Positions 13,201 through 33,202 of a DNA stretch of 64,000 bases are shown here, one piece after another. The stretch is from Cliona cf. orientalis (Eukaryota > Porifera > Demospongiae > Clionaida > Clionaidae): positions 5,962,609 through 6,026,608 of the forward strand of contig OZ005700.1 of NCBI GenBank assembly GCA_963930775.1, in the 5' to 3' direction. The position numbers and the translations under genes were made by a program. The notes under the pieces were generated by a model. It saw only the letters and a list, made by a program, of their open reading frames with translations, had not been told where the DNA came from and did not search any database. Each line of letters opens with the position of its first letter. The first letter of the stretch is position 1.

Positions 13201-13534
13201 TTTTCTTGATGTTCCACATGTCAAGCTCAAAATCACTGTGTGCGTAACTGCATATTTGCTGCCTTTGGCATGTTCCTCTTTCAAAGTTCTTACAATTAGT
13301 GTAGGCACCATAGAATGACTTGAAGTTTCCTGGCATTGGTCGCAGAGGTTCTAGCACAATGTTGTCACTGTCGATTACCACATGGATGTAGTTACCCTGT
13401 ATATGTCTGTGGGGCTGAAAGCATCCCACTTTAACCAGCCAGATGGCATAGGGATTGCTGCCATGGCACTGTGAACACACTTGATGCTCCCAGGGTGTCC
13501 AATATGAGTCAGTATTGATAAGATTGTTAGCCAT
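1288..13534 (-). CDS. HELZ2: HELZ2-like helicase/RNB exoribonuclease, 15 exons, 2,607 aa
   Basis: Exons in transcript order: 13189-13534, 12743-13104, 11380-11546, 9207-10155, 8736-9149, 8598-8682, 4835-8537, 4679-4779, 4443-4616, 3506-3679, 2818-3476, 2522-2761, 2075-2231, 1456-1647, 1288-1388. All have GT-AG borders and phases close to a single stop. Order of domains: Cys/His motifs including a CCCH finger (CQRQQICSYAH); superfamily-1 helicase 1 with Walker A GPFGTGKT near residue 460 and Walker B DEGAQ; a large exon with an RNB ribonuclease domain whose DPEGSPDHDD acidic motif (nt about 7385-7420) keeps the metal-binding aspartates; helicase 2 with GPPGTGKS split by an intron, DECAM, QYRMHEKLCEFPS and a C-terminal GNQYLLSYDKTW. 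Order and length match vertebrate HELZ2 (about 2,650 aa), an interferon-inducible nuclear RNA helicase and PPAR coactivator. Helicase 1 has F in place of the usual P in GPPGTGKT. Start chosen at the first in-frame Met; non-coding 5' exons cannot be excluded. Confidence 0.92.
1668..2020 (-). mobile_element. MITE with tRNA-like core, copy 1 (HELZ2 intron)
   Basis: A 353-bp element bounded by TA dinucleotides with inverted ends CGACGCAAATGCGATC and GATCGCATTTGCGTCG; the left end is present twice in tandem (1671-1702). Read on the minus strand it contains GGCCGAGTGGTTGGG (A-box-like) and GCGGGTTCAAATCTTGC (T-arm and B-box-like), as in a type II tRNA such as tRNA-Leu or tRNA-Ser. It lies in the HELZ2-like intron 1648-2074, ending about 20 bp from the acceptor of the exon 1456-1647. 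The same element recurs at 10592-11012 in the opposite orientation. TA target sites suggest mobilisation by a Tc1/mariner-type transposase (inference). Confidence 0.8.
3680..4442. other. HELZ2 intron with 20-bp palindrome and MITE remnant
   Basis: A 763-bp intron that interrupts the Walker A motif of helicase 2. Positions 3701-3720 form a perfect 20-bp palindrome (AGAGTGTATTAATACACTCT) close to the acceptor. At about 4272-4297 AAAATGTCGCTTTATGGTG matches one end of the MITE at 59579-59799, so it is a truncated copy. The rest is unremarkable. Confidence 0.55.
10592..11012 (+). mobile_element. MITE with tRNA-like core, copy 2 (HELZ2 intron)
   Basis: A 421-bp diverged copy of the element at 1668-2020, here in plus orientation. 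It starts TAATGACGCAAATGCGATC and ends ATTGCATTTGTGTCGTA. The middle holds two partly duplicated G-rich blocks (GGGAGGGACTGGGAGGTCTG and relatives), then the tRNA-like piece beginning GGTGGCCGAATGCTTGGGC, in which the B-box is decayed, then TACACTTTGATTTTTTCC as in copy 1. It lies in the HELZ2-like intron 10156-11379, antisense to the gene. Confidence 0.75.
11547..12742. other. HELZ2 intron with truncated TACCGTA-type MITE
   Basis: A 1,196-bp intron between exons 2 and 3 of the HELZ2-like gene. TACCGTATAG at 12371 opens a partial MITE with internal ATTTTCGT/ACGAAAAT inverted repeats up to about 12465; no matching far end was found, so the copy is truncated. The remainder is AT-rich DNA without coding potential that I can support. 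Confidence 0.55.
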
Positions 13535-14757
13535 GAATTAGCTCAGATAATATTATGTATAGTTGTCTTGCTCACTTTTCAGCTTCAAAACTAGCTACCA
13601 TATATCACATACAGTTATAGCTGTAGCTACTGATACTGTGATTAGCCTGAGACTCATAAGAAATTAAGTAGCTATAAGTGCCTAGCTATATATAGGTAGC
13701 TGCTAGTGGTAGCCTTTATGATCTTTCAATGGGATAGTGAGATCATCCTCTACTATCTACAGTGACTCGGATTGAGGAGCTCAAGGTCACTACCAGTAGT
13801 ACTGTTCAGAACCACAACTATGTCACACCCTATTACCATATATGGTTAACAAAGAACACGAACGTGATTGATCATGATAGGATCTTTGGTAATCCTTAGT
13901 TGGCACCATGCCCAATGAGCTATCTTTGTTTCCGTCCCTCCCTTCAAGCTTCCCCAAAGCAGCTGCAGCAGTAAGATTTAATCCGTAAGCTCTGTAGCTA
14001 CTATTTCTACAACTGTCACATACACTACTAGGGACGCACATGCAGTGAGACTTATTATTATGGGTAATTGAGTGTATAATGCATATTCTGTAATTACAAG
14101 GTTCTATCAAGGTTAGCATCAATCTGTGACTGGAGAACAATACAGCGAGGAGATGAAGCCAAGCAGTCTTCATTGCATGTGATTGTGTACCATCAAAAAC
14201 TTAAGATACCGGCCGGGTAGTATAGCTATAGTTAGAAGCACTTAGGCTTTATGATGAGTCAAAGTCTCGTCCATTGAAATTAATGCTGATCATAGCTGCT
14301 ATAATTGGAATTGAGGTCTGGTAGTTTTCTCTGTTCTGGGGCTTCTCATAGAATCGTTGGCACACATATTTCTGGGTGTTTGATGATGGCTTCGCTGCAA
14401 ACTTATACAACATCAGCTCAATCATGCTGAGGCAATAAAGGGTTTTGCACATTAGTATCGACAATCTCGTACTGTATTCTGCATGGAAATTATAATCAAT
14501 GGCAGCCACAAAACTAATCTTGTGATACAGGATTATGTCTACAAAGTTTTCAACATGACAATTTTTCATGGGAAAATTTCATCACAGAATTTTCCCATAA
14601 TATTATAGCTAATTAGACAGATGAAAAGTATCACATAAAATTAATGTTAATGCAATGCCATAATATCATTGAATAGTTTACTTACTACAGTAATGATTAA
14701 TTCATGTGCTCGGAATCGTAGTAATAGTAATTATTGTGAACTAAATTAATGTTAGTG
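13535..14757. other. Intergenic region, two weak minus-strand ORFs
   Basis: This separates the HELZ2-like start from the end of the membrane protein gene. Two minus-strand ORFs lack any recognised domain. ORF 13823-14173 (116 aa) begins with a signal-peptide-like stretch (MKTAWLHLLAVLF) and has a Cys cluster (CMCVPSSVCDSC), so it could be a small secreted protein. ORF 14249-14569 (106 aa) has no feature I can interpret. Neither has homology or splice support that I can see, so I do not list them as genes. Confidence 0.3.
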
Positions 14758-16485
14758 TCAATTGATCTTGTGAAAATTTTGGCGACTGTGTGGATTGTCC
14801 AATATTGGTTGCAACTGATCGTCAGGCTCATCAAGGGAGCAATTCCTGTAGCTCTTGTACTTGGCTGTGACCACTCTGGTAATCCATCTGCATAACTTCA
14901 TTAGTACACTAGATAGCAAATAAATCAAAATAAGTACAAGTACAAGTGAAGGGATGCAAAAAATTATGGAAAGATGAGTTTCCATTCCAGCGGATAGTGT
15001 CCGTTGCGATAAGACTGCACAGGTGTATGCTAGTAGTGCAAGCAAAAGGGTGTCCACAACATTCATGTACGTTTTTTTGTAAGGCTGTATCAGTGAAATT
15101 ATAAGTGCTGATGATAAGAAGATAAGGACACAGTAAATCCAGAGATTCAAAAACGTATACTGTAACCGTAAGCCATAGTAAAGGAATGGTAGATATCTCA
15201 AGAGAAAGTAGAAACCAGCAAAGCTCCTCATGTCTCTTCCATCATCAAGACCATCCCTGTAATCGCGGTAAAACTTTTCTGTAAAAGCAGTAAGTGACAA
15301 ATTGTCTAGCTTGCATCTAGAGAGGCATTTTCTGAATACCTTGATAGGGTAGAACACTAGCAGAAGGGCAGGGAGAATGTTGAATATGCACACAAAGAGT
15401 AGTGCAGGCACAGCCACTTGATAGTTCCTGGAGCCACTACAATGGACACTGGCGTCATATTCCATGACTAAGTAGTAATTGCCCTCACTGATGTTTCTGA
15501 TTTCTATACAAGAAAGGAAAAAGGAAATCTGAAACATGGACTTGCTATATGAAAGAAGAAAGAAGGCTGAAAAAACACCTATGATATCATTCTTTGAATT
15601 ACCAGTATACCCTCTTCGAAGTTTCACTAAATATCTATGAAGTGGTTGCCACAGGCACACGATTGGTCGAAAGTTTTCATCGTGTAGCTTGATGCAAACC
15701 CAAGTCAGAGCAATCAAGCAGAGAGGGTACAAAACTGATACACAGCCAAGGAGCATTGTGTGTATGAGCTTAAAATTTTTACTGACACAAAATGGTGGTA
15801 AAACATAGCGAAGAAAGTCAAGATTCAACAAGCTATAAAAGAAAGCATTGACTTTGAATAGTAAATTGTTTTCGTACTGTGGAACAATTCTCTCTATAGG
15901 GGGATATCGATCAGTGACTAGCAAAAATTGTATAATACTGCAATAAAGGATAATGGATGTCATGGGAGAAGATGTTATGTGTATTTGAAAGATTAGGATG
16001 ATCAGATAGAACACTGTTGTCGGGGCTAATTCTATCAGTAGGTAAAGTGGTATCCCATACCATGCATCGGTGCAATTGGAACATTTGTGTCCCATGGAGG
16101 TGAATGAAACTGCAAATCCATCAATGCAGTCCTTACAGAGAAAACCTTTCCTGTTCATTGGTCCACAGATGTAGTCATTGAGCTCTGAGGTATTGTCAGG
16201 GAGTTTGAAATTTCCTGGGTCACTCACATTGTGACCTTCGAGTTGAAAGTAGGGACATTTTGTGACAAATAGATTTTCATTTGCATCGACTGTTATGCAG
16301 TATCCAATACTCAATTGAACACTACTGCTAGTGCACTTCAACTGGTACCAGTCTCCATGGTATGATGGACAAAACGAGCAATCATCATCACATCTGTCTT
16401 CACTTTCCTTACTGACGCTAGCAGCTGAGCTGTTACTAAGTTCGATACATAGCAAGAACGTGAGTACTAGATAGATAACTTCCAT
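14758..16485 (-). CDS. Cys-rich ectodomain multi-pass membrane protein, 575 aa
   Basis: A single open exon. ATG at 16485 follows an acceptor-like TTGCAG only two bases upstream, so a non-coding 5' exon probably exists. A signal peptide is seen at residues 1-20. The ectodomain (about 21-140) has several Cys pairs (CSFC, CKDC, CSNC) and the segment ICGPMNRKGFLCKDCIDGF. About nine or ten hydrophobic spans follow, near residues 143-168, 174-192, 212-236, 243-267, 302-328, 356-382, 422-441, 446-468, 477-495 and 504-531. A polar cytoplasmic tail ends the protein. The GFLCxxCxxGF box followed by membrane spans resembles a large, poorly characterised family in sponges, cnidarians and lancelets; I know no biochemical function for it. 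Adhesion or sensing at the cell surface is only a guess. It has no intron while its neighbours have many. Confidence 0.8.
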   Translation of the reverse strand: MEVIYLVLTFLLCIELSNSSAASVSKESEDRCDDDCSFCPSYHGDWYQLKCTSSSVQLSIGYCITVDANENLFVTKCPYFQLEGHNVSDPGNFKLPDNTSELNDYICGPMNRKGFLCKDCIDGFAVSFTSMGHKCSNCTDAWYGIPLYLLIELAPTTVFYLIILIFQIHITSSPMTSIILYCSIIQFLLVTDRYPPIERIVPQYENNLLFKVNAFFYSLLNLDFLRYVLPPFCVSKNFKLIHTMLLGCVSVLYPLCLIALTWVCIKLHDENFRPIVCLWQPLHRYLVKLRRGYTGNSKNDIIGVFSAFFLLSYSKSMFQISFFLSCIEIRNISEGNYYLVMEYDASVHCSGSRNYQVAVPALLFVCIFNILPALLLVFYPIKVFRKCLSRCKLDNLSLTAFTEKFYRDYRDGLDDGRDMRSFAGFYFLLRYLPFLYYGLRLQYTFLNLWIYCVLIFLSSALIISLIQPYKKTYMNVVDTLLLALLAYTCAVLSQRTLSAGMETHLSIIFCIPSLVLVLILIYLLSSVLMKLCRWITRVVTAKYKSYRNCSLDEPDDQLQPILDNPHSRQNFHKIN

Positions 16486-17349
16486 CACTGCAAGAATAAT
16501 AATTATTATTTGTACAATCTTTGCAAATAAGTGAAGCTAATGACTACACATGCATTTTTGATGCCTAGCTCTATCTCTGCATGCATACCAAATATGGCAA
16601 TGAAGGAAACTGGTGGGTAGTGTTGTTATTTGATAGTCTATTCTTATGTATCCTCCTTGGTCTATCTGTCCAGGGGGTAGTCCACTTCTTATGAATCCTT
16701 CATTTATGTATCTATGCTGGGGATTGTTATAGAAGCTGATGTGGGTACTGTAGTATGGGTGGAGGGCAGGGAGAGATTTATACTGGTGAACAACTAGCTG
16801 AAGTGTTGAATGCAGCAAAACTCCAGTGGTCTAGTGCAGTGTTCCATTGGAATGGGAATATTATCATAGAAATCATACCTCTATACATCGTACACCAGAA
16901 GCCTTAAATCATGACATTGTAGTAAACTAGGTAGCTACTATAGATTGATCTGTAAGATAAAAGAACTTACCAGCTGAAGACTGAAATGCCACCTCCATTA
17001 GCAATTACAGCGAATGACAATGTCATGCATAATCTGCTAGAATTAGGAAACACCCACAATTATGATCAACTCTACAGGCCATGCTCATGCATTCTTGCAG
17101 TATGCCTAATAATTGTGTGGTACATACACTGGACTGGAAGTCACAATGTCATAAAAATTTAATAGATCTATTGTGGTTGGCTTATAATGGAACAAGAAAT
17201 TAATAATGACAGAACTGCAGATAAACTGTTCCATTACACACACTTATCATACACATACACAAGAAAGAATGATGCGATTGTACAAGATCATAATAATTAT
17301 TATTGTCAACATTGGACAGAAAAAAGAATTGCTAGATCTAACAATTTTG
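16486..17349. other. Intergenic region upstream of membrane protein gene
   Basis: AT-rich DNA between the membrane protein and the 3' end of tankyrase. A 93-codon ORF at 16537-16818 (minus) has no recognisable domain and low-complexity character. Any 5' non-coding exon of the membrane protein gene should lie here on the minus strand. Nothing else is supported. Confidence 0.4.
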
Positions 17350-26504
<9,155 letters not shown>

Positions 26505-26651
26505 GAGCAGTCACAGCGTTCAAACTGCGCTCAAGCTCAGGCCACAAAACTTTATACGACTTCCTGGAACTAAGATGTGAGCCCCGCCCCAAACATTCAA
26601 TGGGCGTGGTCAAACCACGTGTATACTCTGACCTGGATGATCATGATGGAT
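26505..26651. promoter_or_regulatory. Bidirectional promoter region, tankyrase/WDR6
   Basis: Only 147 bp separate the divergent start codons of tankyrase (26504) and WDR6 (26652). The interval contains a GC-box-like CCCCGCCCC (about 26582-26590), GGGCGTGG on the same strand (about 26602), TTCCTGGAA (about 26562) and CACGTG (about 26617). No TATA box is evident. A shared core promoter is an inference from spacing. Confidence 0.6.
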
Positions 26652-29600
26652 ATGGACTCGAGTAGACTGGCCTGGACAGTATCCGACAGTCGTTGCCTTC
26701 TGCCTGTTACGGCTCTTGAATTTTGCTTCTTCCACCAATCCCGAATTCTAATTTCGGGTAAGTTTGTCATTAGGATTGACTATTTAGAAGACCTCCCCCC
26801 CCCCCCCCACCACCTAGGTGAAGGTCCCCAGGTGAAGATATTCTCTGAGGATGGTCAGCTTATGTGCATACAGGAGGCACTCCCATTTAGGAGGGTGCAT
26901 GGAATTAGATCAAGTAAGCTTTGTGACCACTCAGTCATTCATGTGTTTATTAGCCCACTTAGAGGAGGTTTGCAGACTATCGTCAGTTATATTTAATAAT
27001 CATGAATGTCAAAAATGTTTCTCTGCAGTATATAATTTAGTAAGTAGAAACTGGTGAAACTAACCTAGATTTGACACGACCTCAATGAAGCGATCACATT
27101 GTTTGACCATTAATTGCGATATGCATGCCACTCCTGGGAAGTGGCTGCGTCACCTTAATGAAAGTGGATGGCCAATGAATATGCCAACCCTTGGAAATAT
27201 GGGAAAAATACTAGTGATAAACTGCGAATATACTTTGCATGGCCTATTGCAATTATATTGACTTGAATTAATTCTTTGGTCCGTCCAATAGATAAAGATG
27301 TTCTGCTGGTGTTTGGACAGAAAACATTTTGTATTTCTCAGCTCTTACATGTGAGTTACTGAGTTGCATGACACCAATTCTTTATTACCAGATTATACTT
27401 TGAATTAATTTTAGCACCACTTGGGATGGTTTTTGCTCCAATTACAATGCCCAGTACAGTGAAATGTAATTTTTTTGCATTCTAACCATTAATTTTTATC
27501 TGGCACTGTAAATTAGAAAGTATATGTATATACATGTGGTATGCTCTCTGGCTATCCAGACACCGCACAGGCTTTGCTTTATAGCCAAGCCCACTGAACT
27601 TGCTGACTGGATCATTGATGCTGTGTGGCTGGAGTACAAAGATCCTTCTTGCTACAAAGTTGCATTTGTAACTGCTCACAATGCTGTTCTAGTTTATTCA
27701 GTGACTGGAGATTCAATCTTTACTGCCACCTATCAAAGTGAAGTCAACTGCATCTTGTATCCAACAATAATTATTTTTTACATAAACTAATGGGAAATTT
27801 AGTCTGCCTTCACAATTGCCACCAACCATGTGCACAATTATTATACACGTGTACAATGCGTATAATATTGTGGATGTCAAACTGCAATAACCAAATTAAA
27901 CATTCACCAATATGGCCATTTTGGGATCAAGTCAACACATTAATTTTAATAATTGCCAATATTTCCAGCTATATCTTATACTTTATCTTGACTGGATTTT
28001 AGATATTCAGCCTGTGCTCTGTACAGTGATAGTGTGTGTGGTTTCACTCTTGCATCGGGCACAGTTTTCAATAAGATCTTGCTGTGGCATATCAGTGGTG
28101 ATCAGATTAGCAAGAGGCCTGAATCAGACTCTAGAGTGAAGGTCTCTCTCACTCTTAGTGGACATGAGGCAAGAGAGAAAATTTACTCTACAATATACGT
28201 GTACATATCACTAAAGCATCCACTCGTGGCGAATTTCAGGGTGTAATTTTCTCCATCAAGTTTAATGGCGATAGATCTCAAATTGTATCAGGATCAGATG
28301 ACCGCACTATTCGTGTGTGGAACCTACCACCAGACTGGGAGTCATTAGAAAGGTACACCTGCACATAGTTCTTAATATATTTTCCCTAATAGCTCATTAA
28401 TTATTAGGAGTGAAGAAGTGTGCTGCTCTCTGGTCCTCTATGGGCACACTGCTCGGGTGTGGGATGCAAGATTTCTATCGGATTCTGATTGCATAGTGAG
28501 CATTGGGGAGGATGCAACGTGTAGAGTATGGAACATGAACGGCCAGTGTAAGGAGATTGTGAGAGGTCACAAAGGTCGAAGCATCTGGAGTATGGCCATT
28601 GATGACAGACAGCAAATTATAGTGAGTATAATATAGCTACTCTTATCTCTATAATATTATAGTTGGTGGCATGTATGTGACTGTACTGTAGCAGTTTATT
28701 CATGTGCATACATTTTTTTGAGAATTCACTCTACTTACATGTATGATGTTTATTAGGCGACTGGTGGTGGGGATTGCAGTGTGCGCATGTTTCAACTGAA
28801 TTCTCAGGGTGAGTCTACTAGCAGAGGAGTGGATACCAGGTTACCATGCGAGGGTGAGGCCCGCCAGCCTGGATCACCAAGATCGGTTGCACTGAGTGGC
28901 AGGACTGCAATCTGCCTTACAAGCAATGGGTAAACCTGTAGTTACTGTGCGTTTTGTAGGAGAAAAATTTTACCACCACAGCTACCTTTGTACAATTGTA
29001 TATTATTGATAAAGTTCACCATATCGCCATGTAGTCAATAAAATAACAATAATAGCAGGTGATGAAATTTCCAGCTGTACAATAATATTATTATGTTAAT
29101 TCTACTCTCTTTTGCTGTACATTGCAGTTGCTTGTATGTTGCAAGTGTAACTGATACTCTCTTTTCACTTCCTACTGGTGTTCCTGGGCCATGGAGGGAG
29201 CTCAGTTATGACACTGCCTACTCTGGCTACTGTGTGCTGGCAGTCTGTGAGTCCCACGCCCACTTGATCTCCATTGGCAATCTCAAGGGCTCCATCAAAT
29301 TGCTCAATATCTCAGATGCAGGTGAGGGCTTTTGCAGTGTGTAACGATGAACGACAATGTATGGTGTTGGTCAAAGGGAGCAGTGAACCTCGATTATTCT
29401 GACCTCATTTATCTGGACTTGAAACGAGCATGCAATACTGAGTATCTTTGAGCACAGTTTCTCCTCCCATGCACTTTGCTTTTTTTGTCATATATTATTT
29501 TGGAGAGGTGAAGACTGATGTGAGGCAAGAAGGCTACCATACTTTATCTCATAATATCTGTTATCCCCATCCCATTTCTCCAGTTCCACAATATAATAAT

Positions 29601-32600
29601 GTGTGTGATTTTTTTGTAGGTTCATTGAAGGGAGTGTTTCAGTGGCAAGCGCATGAGGGCAAAGTGTTCTCACTCCATTGGACTACACTGAATGAGAATA
29701 ACTTGTTGCTCTCATGTGGACCTGATGGCAAGATGGTGAGGTTTTAAATTTTCTTCTTATTAATAATAATTACCATAAATCGTGAATATTTCGTATCTAA
29801 CATATTTCGTGCGATAATTTTTTACATTAAATAATTTTCGGACACACGACACTGTACTGCATTATCATTAATATTGCGCATATATTTTTGTACGTTCACT
29901 TTTTGCACTAGCCAGGCTGTCTGAAAGTATTTTAACAGCGAAATATTCACGATTTATGGTATGTGTACTTACCACAGGATGGAATTTAGTTTAGCGATTG
30001 CATGTTAGGCAAATCAGGTTATCCAACAATAATAATATTGCAAAGATCGACTCCAGACAGTAATATAGAATACACACATTTATCTGGGAACATAAAACAA
30101 ATTACAAAACCCATCCATGCTATGGCAACCCTCACTGTGTTGGTGAACTTTAGTTATCTCTGCATAATCTTTCTGCTACATACATGTACAGTACTTCTTG
30201 TACAATTTACTACGTGTATGCATGTACAATCATGTAGGCATTATGGAGTATTTGTGAGCTGGGTGATTTGTTCACCATTTCTAGTTTGGCATCACTGAGC
30301 CTCCCACCATCCAAACATCGCTGGATATCAGCATTCGCTACTCTGCCTCAGCCTGACACACATACTACTGTTCTATTGTGTGGTGATAGGAAAGGCTCAG
30401 TGCATGTGTATCACAGCACATTGGCAGCATCAAAACCTGAGGGGTCCCCATCCTGTGTGCACCAGGAGCCAGTGCAGTCCCTGCGTCTGCATGGCCCCAA
30501 TGGTGTCACCAATATTGTTATCCATGGAGGCTATGTTTACATAGCCGGGAGAGATGGCTACTGCAGGAGATTTTCCCTCGGATCTGATGGATTACTGGTA
30601 GAACTGTCCAAGTTCAAGGTATGCCTGGTTTGATATACATTGCACAGGTAGTGTCATCCCAGTTGTGGGGGAATTAGTTTATACAAAGCACAAAAGAGGC
30701 TTAGTGCCGGATTATTATTATTTTTTATGTAGCCAGTGAAAGGTATGGACTGGATTGAGAAGCTTATTTTCTACAGAGACGATCTGTTAGTGCTCGGCTT
30801 TCACACAGTATGTGGAATCTTAATCATCCCTCTCTACTTAGCAATTTTTTGTTATTCACAGACCAATATGGTTCTGCACAGCACAGCCCAGAATAAGCAT
30901 GTGATGGAGGTGAACTGTGGTGGAGGACACCGCTCCTACGGGGCCAGCTCTATCAACCAAGTAAGCGCTGATTTGTAAGTAAGTTGGTTTTTTACTGTTG
31001 CTGCTTTGCTCCTCAGATGACCTCTGAGAGACGGAGTGTTGTGATGTTTGTTAAACAATCTTTACTCTGCTTCAGAGAGATGGATCTCCATGCTTACTTC
31101 ACACAGCCTGTGATACAGGTTGGCACTGTACTGTTACATATATACCCCCCCCCCCCTGCATGCATACATGCTCAGTGACAACAATACTATTATTGTATAG
31201 GCTGCAGGCCCTGTGTTTCTGTCAGCATTGCTGTGTAGGCTGATAGGGAGTACTTCCTTTAAACTCAAGTGTTGTTTCTGTGCTTGTGTGTAGGAGCCAT
31301 TTGTTGGGAGGGAGGCTGTCTCTCTTTGTACAATATATGAAGATCAACTGGAAGGTGAGGTCTGCATTATATTTAAAATATACTACATTATCATGTAGCT
31401 AGCGGCGATTGTGATTGACTTGCTATTATTATTCGTGATAATTAAAAGTGGTCTATATTATATACTTCAATGTACAGGCAGGCACCTTGTAGCTGTTGGT
31501 AGTGAGGACTGCACTATCTCGCTGGTGAGACTGTGCCCTGGAAGTGCCACTCAGTGCATTAAAGTAGTAGCAACACTCCAAGGTCACATCTCTTCCGTAC
31601 GAGCTCTCAGCTGTTCACCAAGTGGATGGAGTGATGGCAATAAGCTGCTCTTCTCAGGAGGAGCCAGGGCCAGTCTCAAGGTCTGGAGTATTGGACCAGG
31701 TAGGCCTAAGAAAGCACCTATACTGTATTACCACTAATAATACTTAATTTTACCATAATTAACTAGCCAGTATATGGTCTGAAGATACTACACTTGAATC
31801 AGAGCTGTTTCTCCATGACGATCCCTCGAGGTTGAAAAGGCGCAGAGTCAAGTTCTCCAGTGGTGCTGATCTCCCTCCTGAGTGTAGGATTATGAGTTTA
31901 TCATCGTTCCCCCTCACCTCCTGTGTGGTTGGTGACAGGGATGCACACTCACTGATTGGCTATCACTATGTTGCTGCTGGGTGCTCTGATGCGCTCATTA
32001 GGTATGCATCTTAATGCAGACAAGTGTTAACTCAGGGTATGAGGCTCAATGCAGGGTGAATTGACTTGCCTCTTGACTGGATACAGCTTCTTCTGTTGGT
32101 GAAAAATTTTATCATTATCATTGTATGCAGGCAGTACATCTATGACGAGAGGGAGAAGCGATTCATTCCACTGTCGTCACTAGCTTTCCACAACAAATGC
32201 ATCTTGTGTGTGAGCCACTTGTTCCATGTGCCCTCCTCCCAGCGGCTGGATGGCCTACCCTGCACACCACTAGCCTTCCTCTGTTCCACTGCCACCGATG
32301 GCAGAGTGGCCATCTGGAGCTTAGAGGCAATACTCTGCCAGTGGATGCTACAACATTCTTCATCATCCACTAATGACCAGGGTGGCCTTGACAGACTGGC
32401 CACTACAACTCAGCCTAGCTGCATTATTGAAGCTCACCAGTCTGGAGTCAATGCCATATCAGCATGCTCTGTGGGTGTGTGAGTTCATGTTGATTGTATT
32501 GTAGTCATTAATCATTGATTGCTAACAGAGGGAGGCAAGAGGCACATCATTGCATCTGTTGGTGATGACAATGCTCTCACAGTATCTGAGTTAGAAGTTG

Positions 32601-33144
32601 AGTCTACCGGGTCACCTGCTGTCAAGCTGATCAGCCAGTGCTCAGAAATGAGTGCACACTCCTCCAGCATCACTGGTATAATAATATTATTATAATACTT
32701 TCAGCAATCACCAAGAATGTTTTACTCAGACTTGAACATAATAATGTACTGCAGGAGTAATGTTCTTGAAGGCAAATCTATTGGTGACCACTTCAGTTGA
32801 CCAGCGGCTCTGTCTTTGGAACTATGACTCAGGAGAAGCTATGCTAAGACTGCTCTCCTCTTTCACTCATGAGGTAGCTGACGTAGCTTCCATGAAGCTG
32901 CTCAGGAACAGGTCAGCCATCACCACTCCATACATGTAACTCAGAGCCTACTTGCTAGGTACTGTTAACTTCCTTGGTATCACAGCCTCTGCTTGTGATA
33001 TTACATGTCATAACCAACAAAGTTGTGTGGGAAATAATAATAATAATACTGTTAATCCTTCACTGCAGGGAGTGTACATGCATTGTCTTCTGTGGCATAG
33101 GACTTCAGTACTATTGTTTATCTCAAAGTACACAGTGCCAGTGA
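26652..33144 (+). CDS. WDR6: WDR6 homologue, tRNA 2'-O-methylation cofactor, 21 exons, 1,096 aa
   Basis: Exons: 26652-26757, 26818-26913, 27292-27350, 27560-27756, 28003-28168, 28240-28352, 28408-28621, 28757-28929, 29128-29321, 29620-29740, 30285-30618, 30733-30807, 30862-30960, 31017-31118, 31294-31354, 31478-31699, 31767-32001, 32131-32474, 32529-32675, 32755-32911, 33069-33144. WD repeats are clear, e.g. SGSDDRTIRVWNLPPDW, GHTARVWDARFL..IGEDATCRVWNMNGQ and GHKGRSIWSMAID, with the typical N-terminus LPVTALEF and C-terminus VFCGIGLQ. Length matches human WDR6 (1,121 aa), which with FTSJ1 methylates position 34 of some tRNAs. Exon 5 ends at a GC donor (GAG then GCAAGA). Exon 10 must use a weak donor GTTTTA at 29741 rather than GTGAGG at 29736 to keep phase. 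ATG at 26637 in frame is an alternative start five codons upstream. Confidence 0.92.
29771..29961. mobile_element. MITE in WDR6 intron 10
   Basis: 191 bp with near-perfect inverted ends TACCATAAATCGTGAATATT and AATATTCACGATTTATGGTA. The termini are a variant (TACCATA) of the TACCGTA-type group found elsewhere in the window. The interior carries ATTTCGT/ATTTTCG motifs. Confidence 0.8.
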
Positions 33145-33202
33145 GAGAAATGCAGATAATTATTATATTATTTATTCATGTGTCTGTTCTACAGTACAAC
33201 TA

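Noticed and set aside
13823-14173. Possible small secreted protein with signal-like N-terminus
   Set aside because: Only the hydrophobic start and a Cys cluster support it. Without homology or transcript evidence it is described in the intergenic entry but not called a gene.
14249-14569. 106-codon minus-strand ORF downstream of the membrane protein gene
   Set aside because: No recognisable domain; possibly part of the 3' UTR of that gene.
16537-16818. 93-codon ORF upstream of the membrane protein gene
   Set aside because: No domain, no splice link in phase to the membrane protein, and composition like non-coding DNA.
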